A stretch of 64,000 nt of DNA. Source: Lunularia cruciata (taxonomy: Eukaryota > Streptophyta > Marchantiopsida > Lunulariales > Lunulariaceae). The position numbers were made by a program, and so were the translations under genes. How positions within the stretch are numbered: the first letter of the stretch is position 1; the number at the start of each line of letters is the position of its first letter. Shown one piece after another: positions 34,851-47,179 of the stretch. Location of the stretch: the NCBI GenBank assembly GCA_948567375.1, contig OX419755.1:65104944-65168943 (forward strand), given 5' to 3'. Below the pieces are notes generated by a model, which searched no databases, had not been told where the DNA came from, and saw only the letters and a program-made list of their open reading frames with translations.

Positions 34851-35758
34851 CGAGATTATATTTACAACCCTGTTTTGCCCGTTCCTCGGCCGGATGAAGG
34901 GTACTCTACTCGCCGGGAGCAGCCCGTTGCTCGCGAGACTGGCCCGGGAGAATACCGGCGGGCGGACCACACAGATAATGAACAGTCTACTCGAGGCTGT
35001 GATGACGGACCAGACGGACCAGACGGACGGGGTGAACCAAACGAGCATTTCTTCGATGGCACTGCATTGACCAGCTGATGACCGAATTATCGTTGATGCC
35101 TCCTTCTGCAGGTGCAACTTGCAGTCGATAGACTTTGGCATTGTCGAGTTCAGTAGCACGAATTTAGACTGTTGTATGCGTTGAAACGGTAGATAGATAG
35201 AAATTATGAGGTGAGTCATGACGAGACCAGTAAAGTGTCAGTTATTTCGATGCATCCATATGAGTGTCGATATTTGAACAGATTGGAAGTCCAGAAATTG
35301 CGATGCTTACGCAGGAGTTAGCTAGTCATTGCATTGTGATTTCGATGTCATCTGAGAGTTAATATACTAAGTTATTTGAGTTACTTTGTGAAGATTTTGT
35401 TTATTTTGAGTCTTTTCCTCCGCTCGCATTTATGAGTTCTGAGTTGGGAGTTGAGGAATTGTTCAGGTGCGTCTGGATTTTGTTTCGAGTTAATTATCTT
35501 ATTTCGCGGCTGTTCAACGGGCCTAATAGCTAGGGCGTGCAATTTCTGTAGTGTTGGCTAAATGAAAGTCTAATTTTCGATTTGCGGTATCCGAAGTGTC
35601 GCTTTAACATTTTAACGGTCTACTCTAGAGTACAGTCATCTCCTGGGTCAGTAAGATTAGGAATTATTGCAAGAACCGACTTACAAACTACCTTAACACT
35701 TGAATCAGATAATGGAGATTGAGGTAAGGAGTTTGCCGTAGTTCCTCTGTTTCTGACA
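34851..35758. promoter_or_regulatory. 5' flank of the TTI2 gene, with a GC-rich patch
   Basis: A GC-rich patch of about 190 bp (34870-35062) holds a 59-codon frame (34893-35070, starting MKGTLLAGSSPLLARLAREN) and an 11/10-bp repeat GACGGACCAGACGGACCAGA. The rest to 35758 is expected to contain promoter and 5' UTR. The frame could be an upstream ORF, an unrelated small gene or chance. No TATA box can be assigned. Confidence 0.3.
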
Positions 35759-38700
35759 ATGGAGGAAAAAAGAACGTTGTCTGCTGCGGTGTTGGATCAC
35801 CGCCAGCTTGAAGAACTTCTAGGATCTGGCGGACTTAAAGCTCCACGGTGGCGTGCCAGAGTTGCGGCTGCAGAGCGTGCAGCCGGGCCTTTTAGCGACA
35901 AAGATTGGGAACCTTGTACTCGGTTGGAAGGGTGTATTAAATACTATGAGCTGCTGTTGCCTCAACTAGTGCATGGTCTTGCTCTTCAAGACCCCCAATG
36001 GCAGGTCCGCGGATTTCTGGTCTTCACTTATGTGTCTCGTACTTATGCATGAAATTGAACTTGGATTGAACCTGAAAATATGTTGGTGTGAAAAGCTTGA
36101 CTAATTTCGATGGCGCTTTTCACTCAAGGTTCGAGTTGCCGCAGTCGAATCTGCAACTACAATCTTAACAGCGTTGAGACAATCACTCTCCGAGAGCTTG
36201 TGAGTCCTGTCGCCTATCTCCATTTTCAATCTCTGTAGTAAATGCCCCAGAATTACGGGCACTTTATCATGTAGTTGATGATGTTGATCTATGGGTCCTA
36301 TATGTGTACTTTAATCATGAATCTGAACAATGTAAATTTGACACAATCATCCTCACCTTTGCCTTGAACAAGAGCTGAATCAATATTGATCGATTAGGTC
36401 AAGAGTATTGCTCCTGTGTCTTTTCGCTGTAGTGTGCATCGCACTACTGGACCTTCATTTCCCATCAAGTTCACTAAGTAGAGCACCAATGAAATATTTT
36501 AGTTTGTCTACGTCCCACACCAACTCCAACTCCTAATTGGCTTAAAGCTGACGGTTCGAATGACAGGAATGAGAGTATATGGGGAATACTCGCAACATGT
36601 CTTGATCCACAGCCTGAAGTGCAGCAAGCTGCTATGCAGTGCGTATTAAAGCGACTCATCCCCTCTTCTTCTGAGGTTCTTGTGAGTATCTAGCTGTATT
36701 CTGCTCTTGATTGTGCTCATTCTCCAGATGCTCAATCTATTGATATACAGCTCGATCCTTCTATGAATCTTTTCGGGTTTGATACTCATCATCAAGATTG
36801 TTTTGAATTGCATTCACAAACATTAATATCAACGGGTATCTTCTCTATTTGGAATTTCGTCAGCACCCGATATACAGAGTGAACATCACCCTAGTTAGAT
36901 ATAGTTGTGGAAAGTTGTTTGTAATTTGATGTGTTCCTGCTGTCCACGTCGCATTGGAATAATCGTTACTCGCTGTTCCTATTACCAGACTGCGATACAA
37001 ACTCTATTCCACAGCTTTGTGGCGGTGTCAGTTCGCTTTGAGGATCTGCAGATAGACACTCCAAACCCATCCAAACACTCGGGACAGAAATTTGTTGGAC
37101 TGGAAAATGTGCCAAATGGCGAAGTTCTTCTGGCCGGGATAACCGCTGCCACTTCTTTGCAGCTTCTGCCACTGCCTGGGTTAAGCACGGGGCCATCTCA
37201 ATCCAAAACGGTGGACATTGTTCCCCTTCTTCTGTTGATTGTGGGTGTAGCTCTTGAAGACTCCCGGAGGAGAAATAGTCGCGTCCTCGTTAAAGGTCTT
37301 ACGAGATTTTTGCGGTAAGGTTTAATCTTTCTCCTTGTTTCCTGGTTCCTGACTTTCTTGATTATAGGTGTTACCTCATCAGAACTGAGTTAATATATTG
37401 TTTTGTTGCAGATGTGCAGGAAAGGGAATATATCGCCGGTCTTTGTTAGCTATGTTCAACCCCAAGAGCGCTATATTTCTTCCTGGGATGAATTTGGTTA
37501 AGACGTATGTAGCTGCAGGTATGATAGATGACGAGACTGCGACTGCACTGAGGACATCAAAACTTTCAACAGTTTTGAACGCAGTATCTATAGCTCTGGA
37601 ACCTTTGGATGACGGTTTCATCAATCTACCGATCTACATCGCTGGAAGTGAGAACACTGGCACAAAGATGAGCTTTGGTCAGGAAGAAATTACTGCTTTG
37701 CAACAGGTTATGGAGGTCAGTACAAGAGAATAATTGTTGCTTATTAGAGAATAAATGAGGTCATGATCAAGAACCTTATTTACCGTGCTTGATGCATTCA
37801 TCCTGGGTTCATGCAGATGATCCAAGTGCCCTCTGTGCTTACTGGTACCTTGAAGGATGCAAAAGTGGAGCTTGAATCTCTCGAATTTCTTCAAATATCA
37901 TCCTACTCCCTGAATATTTTAAAGTCAATTGTGGAAAACAAGCTCTGGGTTAATCAAAGAGCAACTCCCGACTACAAACTGGTCGAGGAGTTGATCCTCT
38001 GCTGTGCAACTTTCGCTGGTGGTGAGGAGGAAAATGTGGGGACTGTGCTTTGGACAAGTGAAGAACACCGCGAACTGTCTCTTGGGTTGCTCGTATGTAT
38101 CTCAGAATCGCTCCACCCTCATTCTTCAGAATTGCTCATAGACGATGGTCTGGAGAATTTACCTTCCCAGCGCATTTCTATACTGGTGTTGGAATCTTTA
38201 CCATCAGTTCTGCCAAGACTCAAGCAGGTTATCAAAGGGAATCCCGGTATGAGTGGCGAGGATCCGGGTTATGCTAATGGAAGCGTGGAAACAGCGGTCA
38301 TTGCTGCCCATCAGATGGAGTGGTGTTTAAGGCAGGTAACTACATAAGAGAACTATATAAGAGAATACCGAAATGCCGATGAGTGGAGTATGTTGACTTA
38401 AGGTGAATCCAGTTGTTATCGCTTTCAATTATGATGGTGAATGGTATTAACGGCAGGACAGACAGAGCACGAGTGTAATAGGGTGGCTGCAACAGAAAGA
38501 AACTCTTACCGAAGAGACAGATGTTTATGCTCAGTCGATGTTTATGTACGCAGTTGAGACATCCAAACCTCGGGCAGAACTGCTCTCTGGTAATGCCATG
38601 CATTTTGACTGCCTTGGATCACTTCTCTCCGGAAGTAAAAGTGAGATACAGCTTACACCTGTCATGTGATTTTACTTCTAAGCTCGGTCTATTGATTTGT

Positions 38701-39854
38701 CTTTGAGAATACAAGTCTGCAGCAAAGACATGGAGAGTAATGGGGCTTGGATCTGAGTCTAGCAGCCCTTAGAAGTATTGATGAGTCTTTCCTCTGACTC
38801 TATAATTTCTTGGACTATGTGCTAGTAGAGACGAGCCATGAGAGCTGTTATTCACCTGGCAAAGAACATGAACCCTACAGAGCTTCGGTGGTATAAAGAT
38901 GTTCTTCTAGACGCAGTATGTCGAAGTTTGGCGGGCTCTGGAGATAATTGGGCGGTTGCGGTGAAGATGGCTGTAAAAACAGTGACTTGCTGTGAAGGAA
39001 GTAATCCGCGTGGATCCTGGTGAGAATCACTCAGCACATTGTTTAAAGTCACATTCGATGAGAAGTGGTGGAGAATATTGTTTATTTGTGCGTCGTTCTT
39101 AATAAGGTTTATTGTTGACCCAGGTATCGACAAATACTCGCTGAGATGTTAGGAGAAGTTGAAAGGCAGAGGGATAATGAAGCTTGTCGTGTGAGCTGGC
39201 TCGAAGAAATTGCACCGCAAATGGAGGCTATGGGGCTTGTTCTCGTGGCACACTTCAGGAGACTCTTACCCCTTTTGTACTATTGGCTGCATGCACCAGA
39301 CGACAGGACCTGCCTCTTGGTATGAGACATCACCTTACTGTTTTTGCCTAAATCTGCTCACTCAAAGCTTCAGTTCTCAGGAGTTAATATTGCTGTAAGA
39401 AGAAGCTTCACTTCAAATAGACTTTGCACTTGAGAGTAACGACTCACGTTACGCACTATTTGTGCAGACACTGGCTAGACTTAATACTTTGATCGTTTTT
39501 ACGTGGCCAAGAATCCCTGCTCACATGAAGAGGTAAGTCATTCAATATGCTTCTTTTAAGTGCGGCCTCGTGGAAGTGGACATCAATTTTTCTTAGTCCT
39601 CTACTGTCTCGGAACTGGACAGCCGTGGCTGTGTCCAACAAGGCAAGACAAAGTTCCACATCGTTATTCAGTTTGTGTGACATGAGCGACTCAAAGGATA
39701 AACAAAAACGAAGGTTCTATCTAAAGTCAAGGACGCTTGCCTTGACAGGATTACGGAGGAGGTCGTGAATACGTATTACGCTTCACACAGGAGAAAAATG
39801 GCGACGGATGTACAGAATGCAGTGGTGGAAGTTCTCAATCTTCTACATTCGTGA
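35759..39854 (+). CDS. TELO2-interacting protein 2 (TTI2) homologue, 11 exons
   Basis: Exons with GT-AG introns: 35759-36004, 36129-36199, 36567-36681, 36989-37314, 37412-37715, 37817-38335, 38521-38640, 38829-39019, 39124-39319, 39468-39532 and 39749-39854. They join in frame to 752 residues ending LNLLHS-stop. The product is a helical ARM/HEAT-type protein. The C-terminal third matches the plant TTI2 family by landmarks: ILTALDHFSPEVK, AVIHLAKNMNPTELRWYKDV, WLEEIAPQMEAMGLVLVAHF and LLPLLYYWLHAPDD. TTI2 works with TELO2 and TTI1 in the TTT co-chaperone complex that, with HSP90, stabilises PIKK kinases (TOR, ATM, ATR). The start is the first ATG of the first exon that fits. The exon 7 acceptor is uncertain: an upstream AG (38456) opens another frame. 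It is longer than the human protein (about 500 residues), so N-terminal exons are less sure. Confidence 0.8.
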
Positions 39855-42780
39855 GGATACTGACATGCTCTCAGAAAATGCAAAGCGTTATTTTTCAAGT
39901 AGCCATCTGGCCACGATTATTGTATCTTGCAGCAGTCAAAGATTGTAGGAGGAAAAATAGAGCACGGCTTCTCTTTTGAGAATTTCTGAATATTGCTGTC
40001 CGATGTGACTTTCTCTTTTCTCTTTTTGGTATCTACTTGAATCCCACTTGTAGTTTCCTAAAACATTCACAAGGAATTGTCATCTTTCCTTAGATATTAG
40101 TCCATCTCTGAAGGTATTACACAAGAGGTGAATTCGAGAGTTTGCTTGACGCAGATGTGGGGGACAAGAGATTGAAGAAGCTTTGCAAGAGAACCGGGAA
40201 AGGTTAAATCGAACGGATCAAAGAGAGGCAGTTGTGTCCTCTTGAAAGAAACCTCTGAGTGCATTACCATACAGCACGACTATATATTGATGAAAGTGGT
40301 ACGAGACAAGATACCAAACCTGATTCAGATATGTTGACCAGTACTGGGTCGACGTTACCAGGTGAAGTACTACCTACCTAAGTAGTTTCTTTGTACTTAT
40401 GAGGAGTGGGACTTGGATGACAAGGCTTGCCACTTTCTAACGTACATAAAACAGCTGATGCAGCCAGTGCAGAAAGAAAAGTCTTGTTAGTGAACACTAC
40501 CGCGTATGGAGTCCATGCCTCTCCAAATTGAGCATGTTCTTAAAGGTATGAATCTACTAAGCAAATACATCAGTCGATTTTTCGCGGGCCTTATTGTTCT
40601 CCAGTTCCTTGATGCTTGCTAGGACCCAATCATTATTTAATTTGGAAAACATTGACTGAACCTTGCTCCTCATCAGAATGAAAAGACTATCACATACCGA
40701 AGTACACTTGAGACAGATGGTACGATTGAAAGATGAGGGGAGGTGGAGGACAGGAAACAGGAATGCCTCGGGATCAACAGTCGTCCGACTCTCAGTCTAT
40801 TTCCTGCATTTCGATCTCAACGTATCAATAAACTTGAACCGAGTATCCCGTCTAGTTTTCTGGATGTGTTGGCTTGATCAGATCAGATGCATGATGTTTA
40901 TGTCCTCTGTACCCATGCGAAAGCATGAAATAGCTCCAGAGTGATATATTTATGTGTCAGTGACTCCCTCTTTCTACACGAATTGAGGATACGATGTAGC
41001 TGTCGTATCCTTTCTCGATTCAGAGCTTTCTCCGAGCGGATGTACGGAACTTAGTCATGTTTGGTACGCAGTTGTCACTGAGATTTCTTTGAACAGCTAT
41101 GAGCATTATCCGGAGGACCGATTGAAAACCAATGGAGAAGTCGAAGCTAAACCCAATTTAATCCCTCGTGTACTCTGTAAAGAGAGCGATACATTCCATG
41201 TTAATGTCGACACGTTTAGTCCACTCATGGGACTACAGCCCCCAGCTCGCAGTTACAGGTGTAGTGGGAACTTACCCATGCGATTTATTCTACTCCTTTA
41301 CGTTCTGAAGTCTAAGCGCCAGCCAAGGTGGTAGTTGATTCATCACGGAAACCTCTAAAACGTCCACCACCAGTAAAACGACGCACTATCACGTTCACCA
41401 GTAACCCCATACAGCATCACCATTAGAATTCCGTCCTTTTGACCTTCTACGGTTAGAGAATACGACCAACAGAGCAGCGAGTAAAATTTAGCCCCCAGAT
41501 ATCCTGTGGTGAATAATAATAATGAAGCTGAAATCGTAGAACTCAAGTTCTGGAAATATCATAACGCCAAGCCTTGATTCCATGGCGACGAATCAATACG
41601 CACAAAAGGAACATTGTTGATCTAGAAAGGATTATCAAATTGACTCGATTACCGAAGCCAAAACGTACATCTAAACTTCATCCCGACGTTCCAACTCTTA
41701 GACCGATCTTCGTTACGAGCCATCATCGATTATTTTGTCCCACAATTCGATCATCGTAACGAAGAGAGCGGGAAGCAAACAAAGCTGGAATTCTGTCATA
41801 CTTCGCACCAGAACTATGCCGGATTGCGTAATGGTGATGGGTCCAGTTCCAAATTTTTTTAAGTTTACCTTCATGTGTCGTTTACCTTCTAATAATTATT
41901 GACTTGTCATCTGTCGTTTACTTCAGTATCGTACGGGTAACTCGAGCTGAGATTCTAGTATGTCGGATCGACGAGACCGCTAAGTGGGTGTCAGTCCATC
42001 ATCATGCACCATCGGTGGGTCGATGGATTCCTTGGAAACTGGAAACCTTGCACTGTTTTGTTCCGAAGGTTCTATGAGCAACTAAACTAGAAGTTCAAGC
42101 CGACTGTGCCCAGAGAGATCAGGCAAATAAACTAATCCCTTCCCATCAATTTGGACATATCCGGCATCCCCGTTAAAACTCCACAGGCATTCGGCCACCC
42201 CAGAAATTCCAAGAGAACATCTCAAATTCGTGCAAAAGTTCCCTGAGCTCTGCCGCAGATATTGCAAAACGACGAAGTAAAGCCAAAATGCCAAAATGCC
42301 AAAATTCCCTATCCGGACCGCTTATCCACAACATTCTTGCGCTTCAAAAACCTGTGATCACAAACAAAATCGGCTTTTCTAGTCTCTAAATCTGTCGATT
42401 TTGGAGGGAAAAGAGATGTTCCGCTTCTAAATCAATCTAGATCTGATACTGAGGAAACAGATTTGATCAGAGAAGTGATGCCACATGGATTTGAATAGTC
42501 AGTCCGTCAGAGGACGTCATCCACTGTGATATCTATTCCCTGATCAGAGTTGGCCGGTCGCCTCACACCTTGTCTCACCGGCAGTTCGCGCCCCTCGCAT
42601 TGGTCAACCTTCGCCTTCGCGATTCCGAAAGTTGAAATATACATTCTTTACTAGCTCCAATATGTTTGCCACGTGTCGATCATCTGACCAACACAATTCA
42701 AGCCTATTAAGGCTCATTTGCAACTTCTCCTAAGTCTCAGGAATTTCATAAGTAACTCCATGATCCATGAGTAAATTACT
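39855..42780. other. Gene-island flank, no gene recognised
   Basis: The first few hundred bases are probably the TTI2 3' UTR. Beyond that, short frames at 40663-40944 and 41089-41334 (+) and 42082-42294 (-) show no family motif. A small hairpin (AGGATACGA / TCGTATCCT, about 40986-41011) is the only structure noticed. Composition stays gene-like until about 42780. Confidence 0.35.
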
Positions 42781-43806
42781 GTCCGCTGACGTTGAGTGTA
42801 TTCTTTAATTTTCATTTTCCTGTCTTTAAAAAATAATTTGTATCTCATGATATATAACGATTTTTATTTTGAATCGTAAAATTTGATTCAATTTGAAATT
42901 AAATCAAGTATAAGTAAATGCAACACACAATTTGCTATAATTAAAACTTCAATGCATCTTTATCATTCTCATTAAGGGATTACATGAAAGTAAGTGAATG
43001 ATTTAAAGAGAAATTAAATTATACATAATTTAATAATAGATTCAATTTTTTCTGTGTTATGAATATTATTAGGAGTACAAACAAGTTTTAATATATGTAT
43101 ACGGAGAGTTAGATTAATTTCATCGCACCATGGAAATTGAGAAACTCTATTTGAATTTAAAATTTAGCTTAACCAATTTTAATCTAAAGTTTCAAGAATG
43201 AGATAAAAAGACAAGTTATTGGATCTATAGCAACACCAGAAAGAATTTTCCTACTAAAAGTCACGTTTGAATGGAAGGAAACACGCATTGGCGGAGGATG
43301 ATGACAAGAAGGATAGGAAGGACATGAAATGAAGAATCTAAACTTTTGAAGGGTCGAAAATGAACTATGTTTCCTCTTGTGGAAAAAGAATTTGTCAAGA
43401 AAGATATTTACCAAAAAATACAACTACAATTTATATTCTTAATAATAATAATATATAATTTTATTTATATATGAAGTGCAATAAATAACACATATATTTT
43501 TTGGTATAATAATTTTAAAATCTTTACAAGGAATACGATATATTATTTTTGTAAAAGCTTGCCATGAAATCATGAAATGGAGCCATGTGAGTCATATCCA
43601 ACAAAAAGTGAGAAAAATAATAGTGATTTATAATTTTATCATTTACAAGAAAATTCAATAGAATTTATCTCATCGAGATTGAGGAAATACTAAAACTAAA
43701 GGTCGTATTTACAAATATAAAGGGCTTGTTTCTATCTTTTACTAATGCAAGAAGGATCATTTCAGTTATTTGTCTACATTACCAAGTCTCGTATACACCA
43801 CCCATT
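42781..43806. other. AT-rich DNA at the other border of the gene island
   Basis: Composition switches back to AT-rich at about 42780. No gene is recognised; short AT-simple runs occur near 43440-43470. It ends where family Z homology begins. Confidence 0.4.
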
Positions 43807-44904
43807 TGTAGCATCACACCTAGATTGCTCAGACTCTAGACTAGTAGTGTTGGTAGTCAAGAGTATTTTGATAGTTACTCATGGACTATTTGTTGATGGT
43901 CAGATTTCATGTTCGGAGTACTTATTGGTGGGCCCATTGTCACTTAGCATTGTTTGCACCATCGGATGTGCCATTAGTAGAACCTTTAGGGTTTGAGGCC
44001 TAAATCAAGTCTAGGGAATATACTTTCAAAGTGCAGCTCCAAAGAGCTCACTTCTCTGATGTTGAGCCTTCGAGTTTCTGGCTATGGTGGACAGAGGCCA
44101 ATGAGCATCACTTGGATTCTCTTAACTAGAGTGGATGTGGCGTAATTGTAATCAATGCCCAATTGTTGGCAAATTATGGATTGATAGATCAAGTACTGAT
44201 TTGATTGAGTGTGATTCGAGTTGTGTAAACAAACTAATAACATCAGAGAAGTGAGGTCAAGGGGAAATTGGATGTAGGGATTGAAGGTGTTGGGAGTATC
44301 GCCTAGCCTTGCTGATTGTTGGTAGCTTGATTGTAGTCTAGAGTTTTCCTAAGAATGATTGTGTGCAGAAGGTCTTTGAACTGATGTAGATTTGGCAATG
44401 AGGCAGACAATGTGCGAAAACGTTGGCCAAATTTTGAGCAAAGAGAAGCAATTTCAAGCTGTAGTTGTGATTTTGAGCTTAGGAGTGAAAGCATGACCAA
44501 TTTGGTGCAAGTTGAGCAGTGAAATTGAAGGTGGAGTTGAGAACCCATCTCCGTGCATTTGTGATTAGGAGAGTAACGAGTAAATTTGGCTCGAGTAAAG
44601 AGTTAGTGGACGATTGGCTAGATTTGGAGCAGTTTTGTTAGATTTAGAAATGGTTCAAAGTGGTAGATTTTGGCTTGAGTTGGAGGAGCTTGGCCAAATT
44701 TGGAGGAGTTTTGCCAAATTTGGAGTGGGTTCAAAGTGGCAAGAAGAAAGGCCTCATTTGGCTATTAGAGGCTTCAAGGCATAAGGTCGTGGGCTATGAG
44801 AGGCTACAAAGGGCCAGAAGTGCAGCTTGTTGGCATGAGGCTAGCTAGTTTAGAGTAGATTTTGGTCATTGTTTGGTAAAATCTGCCCATCCTACTAGAT
44901 TATG

Positions 44905-44975
44905 CGCAATAGGATTTGATCCCTAGATCTTTGGTTCCTAGACTAGTGCTCTAACCAACTGGTCCACCCTCACTT
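44905..44975 (-). other. tRNA-like stretch with box A and box B (family Z leader, copy 2)
   Basis: On the minus strand, TGGACCAGTTGGTTAGAGC (44966-44948) is close to the tRNA box A/D-arm, and GGATCAAATCC (44922-44912) resembles box B, at the right spacing. It is better preserved than copy 1. No convincing cloverleaf with a seven-base anticodon loop, so not called as a tRNA gene. Confidence 0.5.
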
Positions 44976-45579
44976 GTCTTAGTGATTGTTCCACTATTAT
45001 CTATACACCTATAGCTTTGGCAAGGAGAGACAATTTGATCCCATTCTTGGTGATCTTGGTAGCTTAGGAAGTAGATAACTCATATTATGTCAAATGCCAA
45101 ATGGTGGCAAAGTCAATCTAGTGTTGATTTATGAGATGGAGTGTTTTTGTTTAGATTTCTTGTGATTGGACCCTCTCCATTCTCTAGTTCTTGTTTGTAC
45201 ACCATGTTTGTGTGAGATGCCTTGACTTTAGAGCACTGGTGTGCTCTTGCTAGTGAGACTGGAGTGATGACCAATCAGACTACCTATGTTTCCCTCCAAT
45301 GAAGTAGGAACTTATTGACTTGCAGATCCTGAGAGTGCATGTTGTGATGGCAGATTACAAGTTGCTCTTTCCACTAGTGTAGTTGTCGTAGTTAGAGCTA
45401 CATAGTAGGTGATGTTTGGGTGGTGTTGGCACTTGGCGGAGTACTTGTGGTGGTTATAGTTACGTGTTGCAATTTTGGTTACTTTGTCACGACAAAGTTC
45501 TTTGGGGATTCCGGAGGAGATAGCACTATAGTATGCAATAGGTTTACTTGGAGTGGCGCTTGGTATCAACCTGTATCTT

Positions 45580-46760
45580 AGGTTCTAGCAAGGGAGGAGA
45601 TTAACTCTGAGTTGGAGTTTGACACAAGAGCTGATTCAATTGAGAGTGCACTTGGTGTGTCTGCACCATTGTTGTGGGACATGGATGAGTTTTATGGTGC
45701 TTCCAAAGGCCCCAAGTGTTACTTTGGTAGAATGAGTATCATTGAGTTGGATGATTTCATCCAAGAGTTTGATAGCTGGTGTGACCTACAGAACCCAACT
45801 TTGTTCACACCCTTCATGGCATGGAAGAGGTTATTTCAACACTTGGAAGGTCCACCAATGGATGACTACCATGAGTTCAAGAGAGCTCACTTGGAAGAGA
45901 TTGAGCTATGGAGACAATATTGGTCTCCAAACTATGTCTCCATCACTTTAGGCTCAATTTCTATGGGTAGGGGTTTAACCATATGGTGGAGTTCTTCCAA
46001 TGTTTGAGGCAAACTACCAAGAAGTATGGACTGACAAGTTGAGTTCTGATGGAAGGTTAGAGAGTGCCTATGCAAGGCATACACTTGCATGAGACAGCTG
46101 ATCAGTTTTACTTAGAGAGTTCTTGAGGCCCAAGCAGTCCAATTTTGATATGAGATACTAGACAAGGAGTTGCGATGTAGAGTCTATGATGTTACATTGT
46201 TATAGACTACTTCACCTACTTTGACAGTGGTCTTTGGTTTGGTTGAGCTTATTGAGCTCAACATGGTGGAGGAGACAATGGGGTGATATCTAAATTTGGT
46301 AGAGAAACCTCATCCACAACTGTTACTTCTTCCATAGTGCACTATGCCATGTTGGTTTTCAAGGATAAGGTGGATGGCCCAAATTCTATGGAGTGAGTGG
46401 AGGGCCTACTCTAGCTAGACCCTCACATTCATTTTTGGGTTAGCATCATCTAGTGAATGGTGTTGTTGCTTGTTGGACTTGTAGTGGACCTCACCATACG
46501 AGAGAGTGCGCTCAAGGCATTGGACATGATACCTTTGATGCATCACAACCAACATAGAGATAGTGTGAGCATTGCCATAGATTTGGTTATATTAGTGATT
46601 GATGCTTTGACTTACACCCGGAGTTACGGAGTGGTAGAGATGCTATGGCAAGTGGTAGAGGATCCACACCTAGTAGGGGTGTAGTACCTGCCCTTACTTT
46701 TGATACAACCATGGCTACTTGGATTGAGAAATTAGAGCAAAGTTTTGCTAGCATGGCCAT
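45580..46760 (+). pseudogene. Element 3 gag
   Basis: The longest open part (45612-46007) reads ELDDFIQEFDSWCDLQNPTL and MAWKRLFQHLEGPPMDDYHE, a gypsy-type gag matrix/capsid segment. Later parts in other frames continue to about 46760, with a degraded zinc-knuckle-like region (GHDTFDASQPT-type frame near 46520). Stops and frameshifts inactivate it. Confidence 0.6.
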
Positions 46761-47179
46761 AGCTCAGAGGAGATCATATTAGGGTATTGAGGCTTCCACC
46801 GCATATGCGGGTGATAGGGATATCTTAGACTTTGTGTGTAGAATAGCATAGGTGGATGCATATGCCATAATGACTAGGAGTGCAATATGTGCTCCAAAGC
46901 CTAAAGGAGCATTAGTGGAGTTGGACCCACAAAAAGGAGAGGCCAATAGACAGGTCAGACTTCCCCCGTCTTTTATACTCTTTGAGGCACTATAGACAAC
47001 ATCCATGGCTCCTAGACGTCCTAGTGCAGGTGTGGTAGGTGATGATGGGATGCATGATGGACTAACTACTATTCAGCCACTTGCTACTACACAAACTGAG
47101 TCTAGCATGATGTTGGAGGCGGCTCAATTGATTATGTGCTTTCTATATCTTAGCCAATGACATGTTTACCTTAGGAGTT

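Noticed and set aside
40986-41011. Hairpin AGGATACGA / TCGTATCCT as a terminator
   Set aside because: A nine-base stem in nuclear intergenic DNA; no reason to give it a function.
40663-41334. One or two genes downstream of TTI2
   Set aside because: Frames lack motifs and splice logic; more likely 3' UTR or intergenic DNA.
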